Shown here in pieces: positions 36,685-45,726 of a DNA stretch of 64,000 nt. The notes beneath the pieces were generated by a model, which made no database searches, was not told the DNA's origin, and worked only from the letters and a program-made list of their open reading frames with translations. Both the position numbers and the translations under genes were made by a program. Source of the DNA: Arachnia propionica. Lineage in GTDB: Bacteria > Actinomycetota > Actinomycetes > Propionibacteriales > Propionibacteriaceae. The stretch covers positions 1,302,001 to 1,366,000 of the forward strand of contig NZ_CP146373.1 in NCBI RefSeq assembly GCF_037055325.1. Reading direction: 5' to 3'. Numbering within the stretch: the stretch's first letter is position 1; every line of letters begins with the position of its first letter.

Positions 36685-38417
36685 AGCAGTTCCGCCGCTA
36701 TCTCGACAAACCAGGGGCCGTGAATGCACTGATCGCCGGTTACGCCGTCTCCGCGCTGCTGCAGGGCCTGGCCTTCGTGGTCCTGATCCCCTTCCTGCGG
36801 GCCTTCCTGGGCCCGGATCCGGCATCCGCCCTGTCGTGGTTGTGGGTTCTGATCGGTCTCGGTGCAGCCGCCTTCCTGGTGAACTGGATCAGCATGGTCG
36901 TGGCCATGCGCGTCAGCGTCATCGATGTCTGCGGCACCCTGATCTCGAAGATCGGGCGCCGGGTTTCGGCTCTCCCACTGGGTTGGTTCCGGGCCCGGAG
37001 CGCCGGGGACGTGGCAGCCGCGGTGTCGAGCGAGGTGGACATCCTCTCGCATCTGGCCTCCGTGGTGCTGCCCAACCTGGTCTCGGCGATCGTCATTCCC
37101 GGCACCGTCATGGTGGCCACCTTCTTCTTCGACTGGCGGCTGGCCCTGGTGATGGCGGTCAGCTTGCCCTTCACCTATGTGGTGTGGCGTTGGGGGCTAC
37201 GCAGCATGAAACAGGAACACGCCCAAGAACCCATGCTCAGTTCGGCCAGCGCGGGAAGGCTGATCGAGTACGCCCAGCTCCAGCCCGTCCTCAGGGCCCG
37301 CGCTCTGGCTGGCATGCAGTGGTCTCCCATCCGGAGCACCCTGGAGGCGGAGAACCAGGGTGTTCACCGGCTGCTCAAGCTCCAGGGCCCACCCATGGGA
37401 GCCTTGCTGGTGATCACCCACGCCGTCTTCACCGGGGTTCTAGCCTTCGGGCTGGCCTTTTCCCTGAATGGATCGCTGGACCTAGCGACATTCGTGGCCG
37501 TCGTGGTCATGACCACCCGGCTCGTGACCCCCATGTCCCACGCGTTGTTGTACCAGGGGGAAATCCAGAAGTGCGAGATCTCACTGGAGGCCATCGGAAA
37601 GATCCTCGACACCCCCGTGATGCCCGAACCCGAGAAACCACAAGTTCCCGAGAACCACGACATCAGGTTCCAGAACATCGCCTTCGCCTACGACCCGAAC
37701 ACCCCCCTGTTCCAGAACCTCTCCCTCGAAGCACCACAGGATCGGATCACCGCGATCGTCGGGCCTTCTGGCTGTGGCAAATCGACGCTGACGAAACTAG
37801 TGGCGAGATTCTGGGACGTGTCCGCCGGGCGGGTCACCATCGGCGGGGTTGATGTCAAGGACATCGCCACGGAGCAGCTGATGTCGATGATCTCGATGGT
37901 CTTCCAGGACGTGTACCTGTTCAACACCACCATCCGCGAGAACATTCGCATCGCCAAACCCGGGGCCACCGATGAGGAGGTGGACGAGGCGATCCGCCGG
38001 TCCCGCCTGGAGGGCGCCTTGAAACGGCTGCCGCAGGGACTCGACACCCCTGTCGGCGAGGGCGGAATGCGCCTGTCGGGTGGTGAACGACAGCGCGTCT
38101 CGATCGCCCGCGCCTTCCTGAAGGACGCCCCGATCCTGCTGCTCGACGAGGTCACCTCGGCCTTGGATGCCGAGAACGAGGCGGTACTGACCGCGACCCT
38201 CGAGGAACTCTCTCGAGGCCGCACAGTGGTGGTGATCGCCCACCGGTTGAGCACCGTCATGAACGCCCATTCGGTGGCGGTGCTGAGCGGCCGCGAAACC
38301 GGTGAGGTCACCCGGGTCATACAGCAGGGATCCCCCAGCGAGCTGGCGAAAACCGAGGGACTGTTCGCGGAATTGCTCGAGGATTCCCGGGCCATCAGCA
38401 GTTGGCGGCTGGCCTGA
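36678..38417 (+). CDS. heterodimeric ABC transporter subunit 2 (IrtB/YbtQ-like)
   Basis: The 579-residue partner starts 7 nt inside the end of subunit 1, with AAGGAA as ribosome binding site, so the two are translationally coupled. Six membrane helices (about 20-300) precede an ATPase with GPSGCGKST, MVFQDVYLFN, LSGGERQRVSIARA, LLLLDEVTSALD and VVIAHRLST. Its catalytic Glu and switch His are intact. Both sites of the heterodimer thus look competent. No siderophore-binding protein or synthesis gene is next to the pair. Confidence 0.87.
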   Translation: MLKQFRRYLDKPGAVNALIAGYAVSALLQGLAFVVLIPFLRAFLGPDPASALSWLWVLIGLGAAAFLVNWISMVVAMRVSVIDVCGTLISKIGRRVSALPLGWFRARSAGDVAAAVSSEVDILSHLASVVLPNLVSAIVIPGTVMVATFFFDWRLALVMAVSLPFTYVVWRWGLRSMKQEHAQEPMLSSASAGRLIEYAQLQPVLRARALAGMQWSPIRSTLEAENQGVHRLLKLQGPPMGALLVITHAVFTGVLAFGLAFSLNGSLDLATFVAVVVMTTRLVTPMSHALLYQGEIQKCEISLEAIGKILDTPVMPEPEKPQVPENHDIRFQNIAFAYDPNTPLFQNLSLEAPQDRITAIVGPSGCGKSTLTKLVARFWDVSAGRVTIGGVDVKDIATEQLMSMISMVFQDVYLFNTTIRENIRIAKPGATDEEVDEAIRRSRLEGALKRLPQGLDTPVGEGGMRLSGGERQRVSIARAFLKDAPILLLDEVTSALDAENEAVLTATLEELSRGRTVVVIAHRLSTVMNAHSVAVLSGRETGEVTRVIQQGSPSELAKTEGLFAELLEDSRAISSWRLA

Positions 38418-38524
38418 TGCGCGTCAAACAGCTGTCCGTCAGGTCTTCCCCTGGGGTTCGGCTCTCACGACCGCTCCCCGGGGACTAGATTGGGTTCCAC
38501 CACCAATTCTCCAGAGGAGTAGAT

Positions 38525-39961
38525 GTGACTGATGCAACGGCGCTTTCAGGCGCTTACAAGACCCTGCTGGATGTGATCGGGAAAGTCGAGCCCCGGATCA
38601 GCCAAGCGATTCGCGGCGAGCTGACCGACCAGCGCGCTTCCCTGAAACTGATCGCCTCCGAAAACTACGCCAGCCTGCCGGTGCTCGCGACGATGGGCAC
38701 CTGGCTGAGCGACAAGTATGCGGAGGGCACCATCGGCCACCGGTTCTACGCGGGCTGCCAGAACGTTGACATGGTGGAGTCCGTGGCCGCCGAGCACGCG
38801 CGTGAGCTGTTCGGCGCCGAATACGCCTACGCACAACCCCATTCCGGGATCGACGCAAACCTGACCGCCTACTGGGCAATCCTGGCGCACCACATCGAGA
38901 CCCCGGCGCTGGCGGAGTTCGGTTCGAAGAACGTCTCCGAGCTGTCCGAGGCCGACTGGGAGACGCTGCGGGCACGGTTCGGCAGCCAGCGGCTGCTGGG
39001 CATGAGCCTGGATGCGGGCGGGCACCTGACCCACGGGTTCCGACCGAACGTGTCGGGAAAAATGTTCCACCAACGCTCCTACGGCACGAACCCCGAAACC
39101 GGGCTGCTGGACTACGATGCGCTCGCTGCACAGGCCGCCGAGTTCAAACCGCTGGTGATCGTCGCCGGCTACTCCGCCTACCCGCGTCGCATCGATTTCG
39201 CGAAGATGCGGGAGATCGCCGATTCCGTCGGCGCGGTGCTGATGGTCGACATGGCCCACTTCGCCGGCCTTGTGGCGGGCAAGGTGTTCACGGGCAACGA
39301 GAATCCGGTGCCGTTCGCCCAGGTGGTGACCACCACCACCCACAAGTCGCTGCGCGGCCCGCGCGGCGGCCTGGTGTTGGCGACCAAGGATTACGCGGGT
39401 GACGTCGACCGCGGCTGCCCGATGGTGCTGGGCGGTCCCCTGTCAAACATCATGGCTGCCAAGGCCGTCGCCCTGGCGGAGGCCCGCACCGAGGCATTCC
39501 GGGACTACGCGCACCGGGTGGTCGACAACGCCCGCGCCCTCGCCGAAGGGCTGCTGAAACGCGGCGGCACCCTGGTGACCGGAGGCACCGACAACCACAT
39601 CGTGCTGCTGGACGTCTCCTCCTTCGGCCTGACCGGGCGGCAGGCGGAGTCGGCGCTGCTGGATTCCGGCATCGTCACCAACCGCAACTCGGTGCCCAAC
39701 GACCCCAACGGCGCCTGGTACACCTCGGGCATCAGGCTCGGCACCCCGGCCCTGACATCGCGAGGCTTCACCACGTCCGACATGGACGAGGTCGCGGCCA
39801 TGATCACCGACGTGCTGAAGAAGACCACACCGATCACCACGAAGGACGGCAAACCGGGCAAAGCGAAGTACGAGCTGACCCCGGAGGTCGCGGAGGGATC
39901 GAAGGATCGCGCGGCGAAGCTCCTGGATCTGCATCCGCTCTACCCGGATTTCGAGATCTGA
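38525..39961 (+). CDS. glyA: serine hydroxymethyltransferase, long form
   Basis: Converts serine and tetrahydrofolate to glycine and methylene-tetrahydrofolate. The product has 478 residues with PLP-lysine K274 in [23 protein letters not shown] at the N-terminus, and [13 protein letters not shown]. Relative to the 417-residue E. coli enzyme it carries an insertion of about 40 residues (near 120-160) before HLTHGF; similar long forms are known in some bacteria such as chlamydiae. GTG 38525 follows AGAGGAG. A 17-bp inverted repeat lies downstream. Confidence 0.93.
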   Translation: MTDATALSGAYKTLLDVIGKVEPRISQAIRGELTDQRASLKLIASENYASLPVLATMGTWLSDKYAEGTIGHRFYAGCQNVDMVESVAAEHARELFGAEYAYAQPHSGIDANLTAYWAILAHHIETPALAEFGSKNVSELSEADWETLRARFGSQRLLGMSLDAGGHLTHGFRPNVSGKMFHQRSYGTNPETGLLDYDALAAQAAEFKPLVIVAGYSAYPRRIDFAKMREIADSVGAVLMVDMAHFAGLVAGKVFTGNENPVPFAQVVTTTTHKSLRGPRGGLVLATKDYAGDVDRGCPMVLGGPLSNIMAAKAVALAEARTEAFRDYAHRVVDNARALAEGLLKRGGTLVTGGTDNHIVLLDVSSFGLTGRQAESALLDSGIVTNRNSVPNDPNGAWYTSGIRLGTPALTSRGFTTSDMDEVAAMITDVLKKTTPITTKDGKPGKAKYELTPEVAEGSKDRAAKLLDLHPLYPDFEI

Positions 39962-40035
39962 GAGAGGTACCCTCTCGAATCCGGTTGAGCCGATCCACAA
40001 GCACCAGCGAACAGTTCAGCTCAACCGGATTCGAG
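39962..40035. repeat. 17-bp perfect inverted repeat between convergent genes
   Basis: The arms 39974-39990 and 40019-40035 (CTCGAATCCGGTTGAGC and its exact complement) are separated by 28 nt. A shorter hairpin GAGAGG-TAC-CCTCTC (39962-39976) overlaps the left arm by three bases. The structure sits between the stops of glyA and the ABC-class ATPase, so a bidirectional terminator is likely, but the stem is unusually long and lacks T tracts. Confidence 0.7.
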
Positions 40036-40057
40036 TTCCACAGAAACTCCGTAGAGG

Positions 40058-41758
40058 TCAGGGCCGGACCCGGAGTCCCCGGTGGCGTTTGATGGCGGCC
40101 AGGATCTCGTGGCGGCGAGGGCGGGCGAGGTGCCCGGGATGACCGCGGTGGGGTGAGAGCCAGTCGAGGCCCTTCTCATCGAGACGGTGCAGCAGTTCGT
40201 CGATCCGCTCGGACATGCCAGCCCGGTCGTCGACAAGGTCACCGATGCGGTCCAGCGCGTAGGCGATGGCCTGCGTCTGCGCGACATCGACCAGCTGCGG
40301 TACCGCAGCGAGGTCGATGTCGTCGCGACCGTACTGGATCCTGGTGCGGCTCCGCGCCTTGGCGGGTTTACCAGTGCCAGATGGCGGCAAGGACACGCCC
40401 CCGAGCCGTCCCGCCCGCATGCCGGTGAAGACCTCCGTCATCTCGGCGGACGACGTGGCGGTCGCGATGTCGTGTGCCCTTTCGGTGACGTCCACGGGCG
40501 CGTAGCGGTTGATGGCGATAACGTGGTCGGCGACCTCGAAGAACGCCCCGGAACCCCCGGCGACGAGGATCGTCGATATCCCGAGCTCTCCGTACAGGGG
40601 CCGGATGCGGTCCACGAACGGGGTGATGGGTTCCTGGGCAGCGGGGATGAGGGCGCGCATGCGTTCGTCGCGGATCATGAAGTTCGTGGCCGAGGTGTCC
40701 TCGTCGATCAGCAGCGTCGACGCTCCGGCCTCGATGGCCTCGACGAGGTTGGCTGCCTGGGATGTGGAGCCACTGGCGTTGGTCGTGCTGAAACAGCGCG
40801 TGTCAGCGCCGGAGGGCAAGTTGGTGATGAACGAGGAGATGTCCACGCCGGTGACCGCCCGGCCGTCCTCCGCGCGGATGGTGACCGCGTCCGGGCGGGT
40901 GATGACCCATTCGCGGCCGTCACCACCGATGTGGGGATAAACGCCTCGTTCGATCGCGCGCAGCAGTGTCGATTTCCCGTGATATCCGCCACCGACGATC
41001 ACAGTCACACCCTCAGGGATGCCTATGCCGGTGACCCGGCGACCGCTGGGCAGGTCGAAGGCGACCCGCAGATTTTCCGGACTCTCGAAGGGAACGACCG
41101 CATCGCCGGTGAGGGGCAGGTCGGAATCGCCGGAGCGGCGGGGCAGGATTGCGCCGTCACCCACGAATGCGACCAGCCCGCGCCCCGGCAGGAGTCCGCG
41201 GAGGTGTTCCTGGTCGCGCAGCAGGGCGACGTGTTCGCGCAGGGCACGCCGGTCGAGGTTCCGGTGCAGCAGGGAAGCCTCGGCGACCCGCGGCAGGAGA
41301 TCAGTCAGGAGCCTGGCCGCCTGGTGTCCGCGGACCCTGCGCCCGGATGCGGGCAGGCCGACGTCGATGCGGGCCTCGACCCGGTCCGCCAGGATGGCGA
41401 CGCTGGTGCGTTCCAGCACCTCCTGGCCGGGCCGGCCGATACCCACGAACCCGCCGTTTCCCGTCCCCTCCGGCCTCGGAACCATCCGATGTGCGGCGTC
41501 CTCGAACCGGCGCGTGAGGAAGTCGGAGACCGCGATTCTGCCCGCGGCGTCGTCGGTCAGGTCGAATGGCAGATCCGCGACCTCCCGGTCGACGATGATG
41601 CGCATCCGCGACGGCGGGGCGTAGGGGTCGACCTGCACGTGGTCGACGACGAGCCGGACGGTACCGATCCGGTAGCTGCCGGCCAGTTGCTTGTACGAGG
41701 CGTACCCTCGCCCGTCGAGTTGGGTGAGGACGTGCCTCAGGGTTTCTGCATCACGCAT
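40058..41758 (-). CDS. predicted ABC-class ATPase (PF09818 type)
   Basis: The 566-residue cytoplasmic protein has no membrane segments. It has an N-terminal RNA-binding-like region (about 1-220). A P-loop follows in VIVGGGYHGKSTLLRAI (about 260-276), then ITNLPSGADT and SQAANLVEAIEAGAS as ABC-like signature region. TLLIDEDTSATNFM is the Walker B with extra acidic residues. This is the 'predicted ATPase of the ABC class' family, of unknown function and found across bacteria. ATG follows AAGGA. The broken MFS gene lies just upstream on the same strand. Confidence 0.86.
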   Translation of the reverse strand: MRDAETLRHVLTQLDGRGYASYKQLAGSYRIGTVRLVVDHVQVDPYAPPSRMRIIVDREVADLPFDLTDDAAGRIAVSDFLTRRFEDAAHRMVPRPEGTGNGGFVGIGRPGQEVLERTSVAILADRVEARIDVGLPASGRRVRGHQAARLLTDLLPRVAEASLLHRNLDRRALREHVALLRDQEHLRGLLPGRGLVAFVGDGAILPRRSGDSDLPLTGDAVVPFESPENLRVAFDLPSGRRVTGIGIPEGVTVIVGGGYHGKSTLLRAIERGVYPHIGGDGREWVITRPDAVTIRAEDGRAVTGVDISSFITNLPSGADTRCFSTTNASGSTSQAANLVEAIEAGASTLLIDEDTSATNFMIRDERMRALIPAAQEPITPFVDRIRPLYGELGISTILVAGGSGAFFEVADHVIAINRYAPVDVTERAHDIATATSSAEMTEVFTGMRAGRLGGVSLPPSGTGKPAKARSRTRIQYGRDDIDLAAVPQLVDVAQTQAIAYALDRIGDLVDDRAGMSERIDELLHRLDEKGLDWLSPHRGHPGHLARPRRHEILAAIKRHRGLRVRP

Positions 41759-41767
41759 GAACGTCCT

Positions 41768-42290
41768 TCATTCAGTGGTCCTCGCCAGCCCAGTGGGCAG
41801 GCGAACAAGAGCGACGCCACCGAGAACCGCGAACACCAGGGCGGTGATCGCCATCGCGGTGGTGAACCCGGTCTGTTGCACACCGAACCCCGTCAGCAGC
41901 GAACCGATGGTCAGGCCAACAGCATAAGCGAGGTTGTACAGCGCGAGCGAACCCCGAGGGTCGGCAGCTCCGATCGAAATCCCTGCTCGCTGATCAGAGT
42001 AGTGGCCGGGGCGAGCAGCATCGCCGAGGACAGGCCGAGAAGCCCCATACCGATTCCGATCTGCCACAGCTCGACCGACCAGCCGATGACCAGCAGGGCC
42101 GCGGCGACCGCAACGATACCGGCACCGACCAGCAACCGGGGTATCGTCGAGGTCATGAGGTGCCCGACAATCGGGTTGGCGATGATGCCGGCCAGCGCGG
42201 CGATCCCGAACAGCACACCTATGATGGTGCTTGCGGAGGACTGTTCACCGATGCGACCGGGCAGGACCGGTTGCACCGACGCTGAACCGT
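41768..42290 (-). pseudogene. MFS transporter remnant (C-terminal half, frameshifted)
   Basis: Two frames together give the second six-helix half of a major facilitator protein. SVQPVLPGRIGEQ and IIGVLFGIAALAGIIANPIVGHL come from one frame, and GSLALYNLAYAVGLTIGSLLTG from another. The shift lies near 41955-41962, where one reading ends in PTLG and the other resumes at RGSLAL. The N-terminal half is missing; DNA upstream (42291-42369) has no MFS similarity. Substrate cannot be inferred. Confidence 0.8.
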
Positions 42291-42381
42291 CAAAGCTCCG
42301 CGATTCGTGCGCGGGCGGAGAGATTTCGCCCGAGACGTGAGCGAAAATCTGTGACGCGGCCCCGGTCACGCCGCGAGAGGG

Positions 42382-42669
42382 CTATCTGCTGGTGAAAACC
42401 GGGATGATGCCGTCAAAGCTCAGTTGAACCCCCAGCCCGTGGGCGACGATCGTCGCGATTCCCGCTAGGACGGCCAGCAGCACCACGGCGAAGCACACCG
42501 CTGCGGTCGCTTTTCCCACCAGGGTTGGTTTCCTGCTGGGATCACCTCCAGTGCCCATCGATAGGGAACGCACTCCCAGAGCGAACAGCGTCGGCAGCCC
42601 CGCCCCCAGGAGCAACCCGGCAAGCAGGACGTGCCAGGTGCCCTCGAAAGCAAGCCAGAGGATTTTCAT
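42382..42669 (-). CDS. small membrane protein encoded with Pit
   Basis: The 95-residue product has an N-terminal helix (WHVLLAGLLLGAGLPTLFALG), a short polar loop (GGDPSRKPTL), and a second helix (AAVCFAVVLLAVLAGIATI). ATGA overlap with the end of the phosphate transporter indicates co-translation. Similar small proteins follow pit in other actinobacteria, and a role as accessory subunit is inferred from position only. Confidence 0.75.
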   Translation of the reverse strand: MKILWLAFEGTWHVLLAGLLLGAGLPTLFALGVRSLSMGTGGDPSRKPTLVGKATAAVCFAVVLLAVLAGIATIVAHGLGVQLSFDGIIPVFTSR

Positions 42670-43934
42670 GCGCAGCTACCCTCAGGCTGTTCGATCTCAA
42701 TCAGATCCGCCACCTCGGTGGCGGCTGCCAACGGGCGCGGAGCGGTGACATTCTCCACCCAGTCGTCGTTGACGTTGCTATGGTCGATGGCGGACTTCCT
42801 GGAGTGCAGGTACATCCACGATGCCGCTGCCAGCAGGATCGCGGTTATCACCAGAGCCCCGAATAGCCCACCGAGCAGGTGCCCGATCAGCCACATGAGC
42901 GCCCCCGCGAGCGCGGCGGCAGGCAGGGTGATTGCCCACGACATCAGCATCCTCCCGGCCACGCGCCAGTTCACCTTGGCACCGGAGCGCCCGAGGCCAC
43001 TTCCCAGGATTGAACCGGTGGCCACGTGCGTGGTGGACAGGGCGAAACCCATGTGGCTGGAAGCCAGGATCACTGCCGCCGACGACGCATCAGCGGCCAT
43101 GCCCTGGGGAGAGCTGATCTCGACAAGCCCTTTGCCCAGGGTGCGGATGATTCGCCATCCCCCGAGGTAGGTTCCCAGCGCGATGGCGAGGGCACAGGCC
43201 ACCTTCACCCAGAACGGCACCGCGTGCAGCTGCGTCCAGCTTCCGGTGGCGATCAGGGCCAAGGTGATGACCCCCATGGTTTTCTGGGCGTCGTTGGTGC
43301 CGTGGGCCAGTGAGATCAACGAGGCCGATCCGACCTGTCCCCATCTGAAACCCCGTTCCCGGCGTTTCTCGTCCATCCCACGGGTGATCGCGAACACCAG
43401 CCAGGTGCCCACCCCCGAGACGATGATCGCCACGACCGGCGAGACGAGGGCAGGCAGGATCACTTTCCCGACCACTCCGTCGAGTCTGGTCCCGTCACCG
43501 ACCCAGTTGACCCCACCAAACCCCAGGCCCGCGATGGTCGCGCCGACGAGGCCGCCGAACAGGGCGTGGGACGAACTCGACGGCAGGCTCCACAACCAGG
43601 TCAAGAGGTTCCACAAGATGGCACCCACCAGACCCGACAACACAATCAGCAGCAGCCCCTCACCACCGTCTCCGAGCAGTTCGGGGCGTGGCGCCCCCAC
43701 ATCGTCCTGGAGGTTCACCACCGCGTTGGTGACTGTGAGCGCCACTTCCACAGAGAGGAAGGCGCCCACGAGGTTCAGCAGCGCTGAGAGCATCACGGCG
43801 GTTTTGGGTTTCAGCGCGCCTGTGGCGATGGAGGTTGCCATGGCGTTGCCGGTGTCGTGAAAGCCATTGGTGAAATCGAAGACCAAGGCTGTGGCGATCA
43901 CCAGCAGCAGCACGACTAACAGTTCTAGCGGCAC
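42666..43934 (-). CDS. pit: low-affinity inorganic phosphate transporter, PiT family
   Basis: A metal-phosphate:proton symporter in the cell membrane, 422 residues, about ten helices. Both inverted PiT signature copies are visible: DFTNGFHDTGNAMATSI (about 25-41) near the N-terminus and SLAHGTNDAQKTMGVI (about 208-223) in the second half. Their GxNDxx / GFHDTGN asparagine and aspartate residues line the substrate path. The start is GTG 43934. The 95-aa membrane protein is the downstream partner. Confidence 0.92.
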   Translation of the reverse strand: MPLELLVVLLLVIATALVFDFTNGFHDTGNAMATSIATGALKPKTAVMLSALLNLVGAFLSVEVALTVTNAVVNLQDDVGAPRPELLGDGGEGLLLIVLSGLVGAILWNLLTWLWSLPSSSSHALFGGLVGATIAGLGFGGVNWVGDGTRLDGVVGKVILPALVSPVVAIIVSGVGTWLVFAITRGMDEKRRERGFRWGQVGSASLISLAHGTNDAQKTMGVITLALIATGSWTQLHAVPFWVKVACALAIALGTYLGGWRIIRTLGKGLVEISSPQGMAADASSAAVILASSHMGFALSTTHVATGSILGSGLGRSGAKVNWRVAGRMLMSWAITLPAAALAGALMWLIGHLLGGLFGALVITAILLAAASWMYLHSRKSAIDHSNVNDDWVENVTAPRPLAAATEVADLIEIEQPEGSCA

Positions 43935-44045
43935 GGCACTAGTTTGCAGCGTTCGGGCTCAAAACACGCAATTGATCTCACGGCTGGCCAGTCGTGTCCG
44001 ATAATCAGCGTCCCGACGCCTTGGATGCGGGGAAGGTTTCCCGCA

Positions 44046-44711
44046 TCACTGCCTGTCAGAACCACATCTTCCATATCCATCCTGCTGCACGACAGTGAAG
44101 TGTCGATCCCGCGATGGTCGTTCGAGTTCGTCCACTACGGCAACTGCCAGGTCCTCAGCACTGATTCGGGAGATCCCCGTGGAGTCAACGAGCAGCTCGG
44201 TCGTCCCACGCCTGTATGCGCCGGTGCGAGTCCCGGGTTCGAGAACGGACGGCGGGCTGAGGTATATCCAATGTTGTCGCGTGTATCCCCTGCACACCTC
44301 GAGTTGATTCACGCTCGCCCCGGCAACAGTTCGCCACGCCTCAGGGACATACCGTGGGTCGTCCCGCACCAGAAGACCGGGCTCATCAGGCGAGAACAAC
44401 GCCCCGGCACCACCCACGATGAGCAGGCGGGTGCCGCTGCGACCCATCGCGTCCAGGACCTTCTCGGTGATAGACACAATGGCTTCCTCCTCCCCTGCCG
44501 GAGGTCGAACCGCTAGCACGGCGGCCTCGGCATCGCAGATTGCAGCATCAAGCTGATCCGACGAGGTCATGTCGGCGCTCAGCGAGCTGACTCCCTGCGA
44601 CGGGGATGCCACTCTCCGCGACACAGCCAAGACCTCGTGTCCGCGTGATACAGCTTCCCTTGTGACTCGTGAACCCACCATTCCGGTGGCCCCCAGAACA
44701 ACCAGTTTCAT
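44046..44711 (-). CDS. NAD(P)-binding oxidoreductase, atypical SDR
   Basis: The 221-residue protein begins MKLVVLGATGMVGSR, the GxxGxxG dinucleotide loop of atypical short-chain dehydrogenases (NmrA/YwnB-like NAD(P)H-binding group). LLIVGGAGALFSPDEPG and the VNQLEVCRGY helix follow; the YxxxK catalytic pair is not evident, so it may be a sensor or an epimerase-like protein rather than a classical reductase. ATG 44711 has an AAAGGAG ribosome binding site. It is the second gene after EamA (13 nt apart). Confidence 0.84.
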   Translation of the reverse strand: MKLVVLGATGMVGSRVTREAVSRGHEVLAVSRRVASPSQGVSSLSADMTSSDQLDAAICDAEAAVLAVRPPAGEEEAIVSITEKVLDAMGRSGTRLLIVGGAGALFSPDEPGLLVRDDPRYVPEAWRTVAGASVNQLEVCRGYTRQHWIYLSPPSVLEPGTRTGAYRRGTTELLVDSTGISRISAEDLAVAVVDELERPSRDRHFTVVQQDGYGRCGSDRQ

Positions 44712-44724
44712 CGCATTTCTCCTT

Positions 44725-45648
44725 TCAACGAAATATGACATAGTTCTCTCTCCGGCTCGGTGTGTCAGCTCTCTCACTCTCTGCATGACCACCGAGCTGA
44801 CCCGCGAACATTGCAGCCAACGCCAGAGCAAAACCCACGAATTGGAGAAGGGTCGGCCGTTCACCGCCTATCGTCATACCCAAGACCGCAGCAACCATGG
44901 GGGAAAGCAACCCGAGCAGCGCAGTGGCAGTCACTGGCAGGGTCCCGATGCCGAAAAACCACAAGGAATAAGCCACCAGGCCACCAGCCAATCCGAGCCA
45001 GATATACCCCATCACGGCCCCAGAATCGATATGCGCCGGCACCCCCTCGATCAGTAGAGCAGGTATCAGGAGCAAGATCCCCCCTGAGCACAGCTGCCAA
45101 CCAGCGAAACTGATCGGCCCAAAACCCGGAGGACGACCCCACCGCTTGGTGAGCACCACTCCGGTTCCCATGGCGAGAGCCCCACCAACACCTGCCAGGA
45201 AACCGACCAGATCAAATCCAGCCCCAGGGCCGAGCACCACGCATCCGACCCCAATCATCCCAATAGCTCCCCACACCAATCGCCACCCGGACAGTTGTTC
45301 CTGCAACAGAGCAACGGCCAGAAAAGCCACGAAGACGGGCTGGCTCGCTCCCAGCGTGGCCGCGACTCCCCCGGGCAACCTCTCCGCCGAGAGAAACAGC
45401 AACGGAAAGAAGACTCCTATGTTCAACGTTCCCAGAACCGCGAACCGCCACCACCACTTTCCTCTCGGCAAAGAGCGTGCAACGAGGACCACGACCACAC
45501 CGACAGGCAGGGAACGCATCAGTGCTGCAAACATCGGATGTCCTCCAGGCAACAATCCGGTTGTCACGATATAGGTGGTTCCCCACGCCACCGGAGCGAA
45601 GGCCGTCGCAAGAACACGACCGGCTCGCCCCACCCGCCACGTACTCAT
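44725..45648 (-). CDS. EamA/DMT family transporter
   Basis: A ten-helix drug/metabolite exporter of 307 residues with two EamA repeats. The first repeat includes APVAWGTTYIVTT and ASQPVFVAFLAV; the second repeat has LGLAGGLVAYSLWFFGIG, then ALLGLLSPMVAAVLGM. The family exports amino acids, purines or toxic compounds; the substrate is unknown. I used ATG 45648, since longer frames run into the lysR gene. It is divergent from the LysR regulator and followed by the oxidoreductase, forming a regulated export/stress module (inference). Confidence 0.87.
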   Translation of the reverse strand: MSTWRVGRAGRVLATAFAPVAWGTTYIVTTGLLPGGHPMFAALMRSLPVGVVVVLVARSLPRGKWWWRFAVLGTLNIGVFFPLLFLSAERLPGGVAATLGASQPVFVAFLAVALLQEQLSGWRLVWGAIGMIGVGCVVLGPGAGFDLVGFLAGVGGALAMGTGVVLTKRWGRPPGFGPISFAGWQLCSGGILLLIPALLIEGVPAHIDSGAVMGYIWLGLAGGLVAYSLWFFGIGTLPVTATALLGLLSPMVAAVLGMTIGGERPTLLQFVGFALALAAMFAGQLGGHAESERADTPSRRENYVIFR

Positions 45649-45705
45649 ACCTTCACGATCCCTCAACACAATCAATAAATCCAAAACATATTTTTCATTG
45701 ATTCC

Positions 45706-45720
45706 ATCGTGATGCACGAT
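45706..45720. promoter_or_regulatory. LysR-type operator, perfect palindrome
   Basis: ATCGTG-ATG-CACGAT is a perfect 6-bp inverted repeat with a T-N11-A core, the LysR-box form. It lies 6 nt before the lysR start and 57 nt before eamA, inside the divergent promoter region. Confidence 0.65.
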
Positions 45721-45726
45721 AGATGA

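Noticed and set aside
40187..42340. A 717-codon plus-strand frame opposite the ABC-class ATPase and the MFS remnant.
   Set aside because: The minus-strand ATPase has all its motifs; the plus frame has none.
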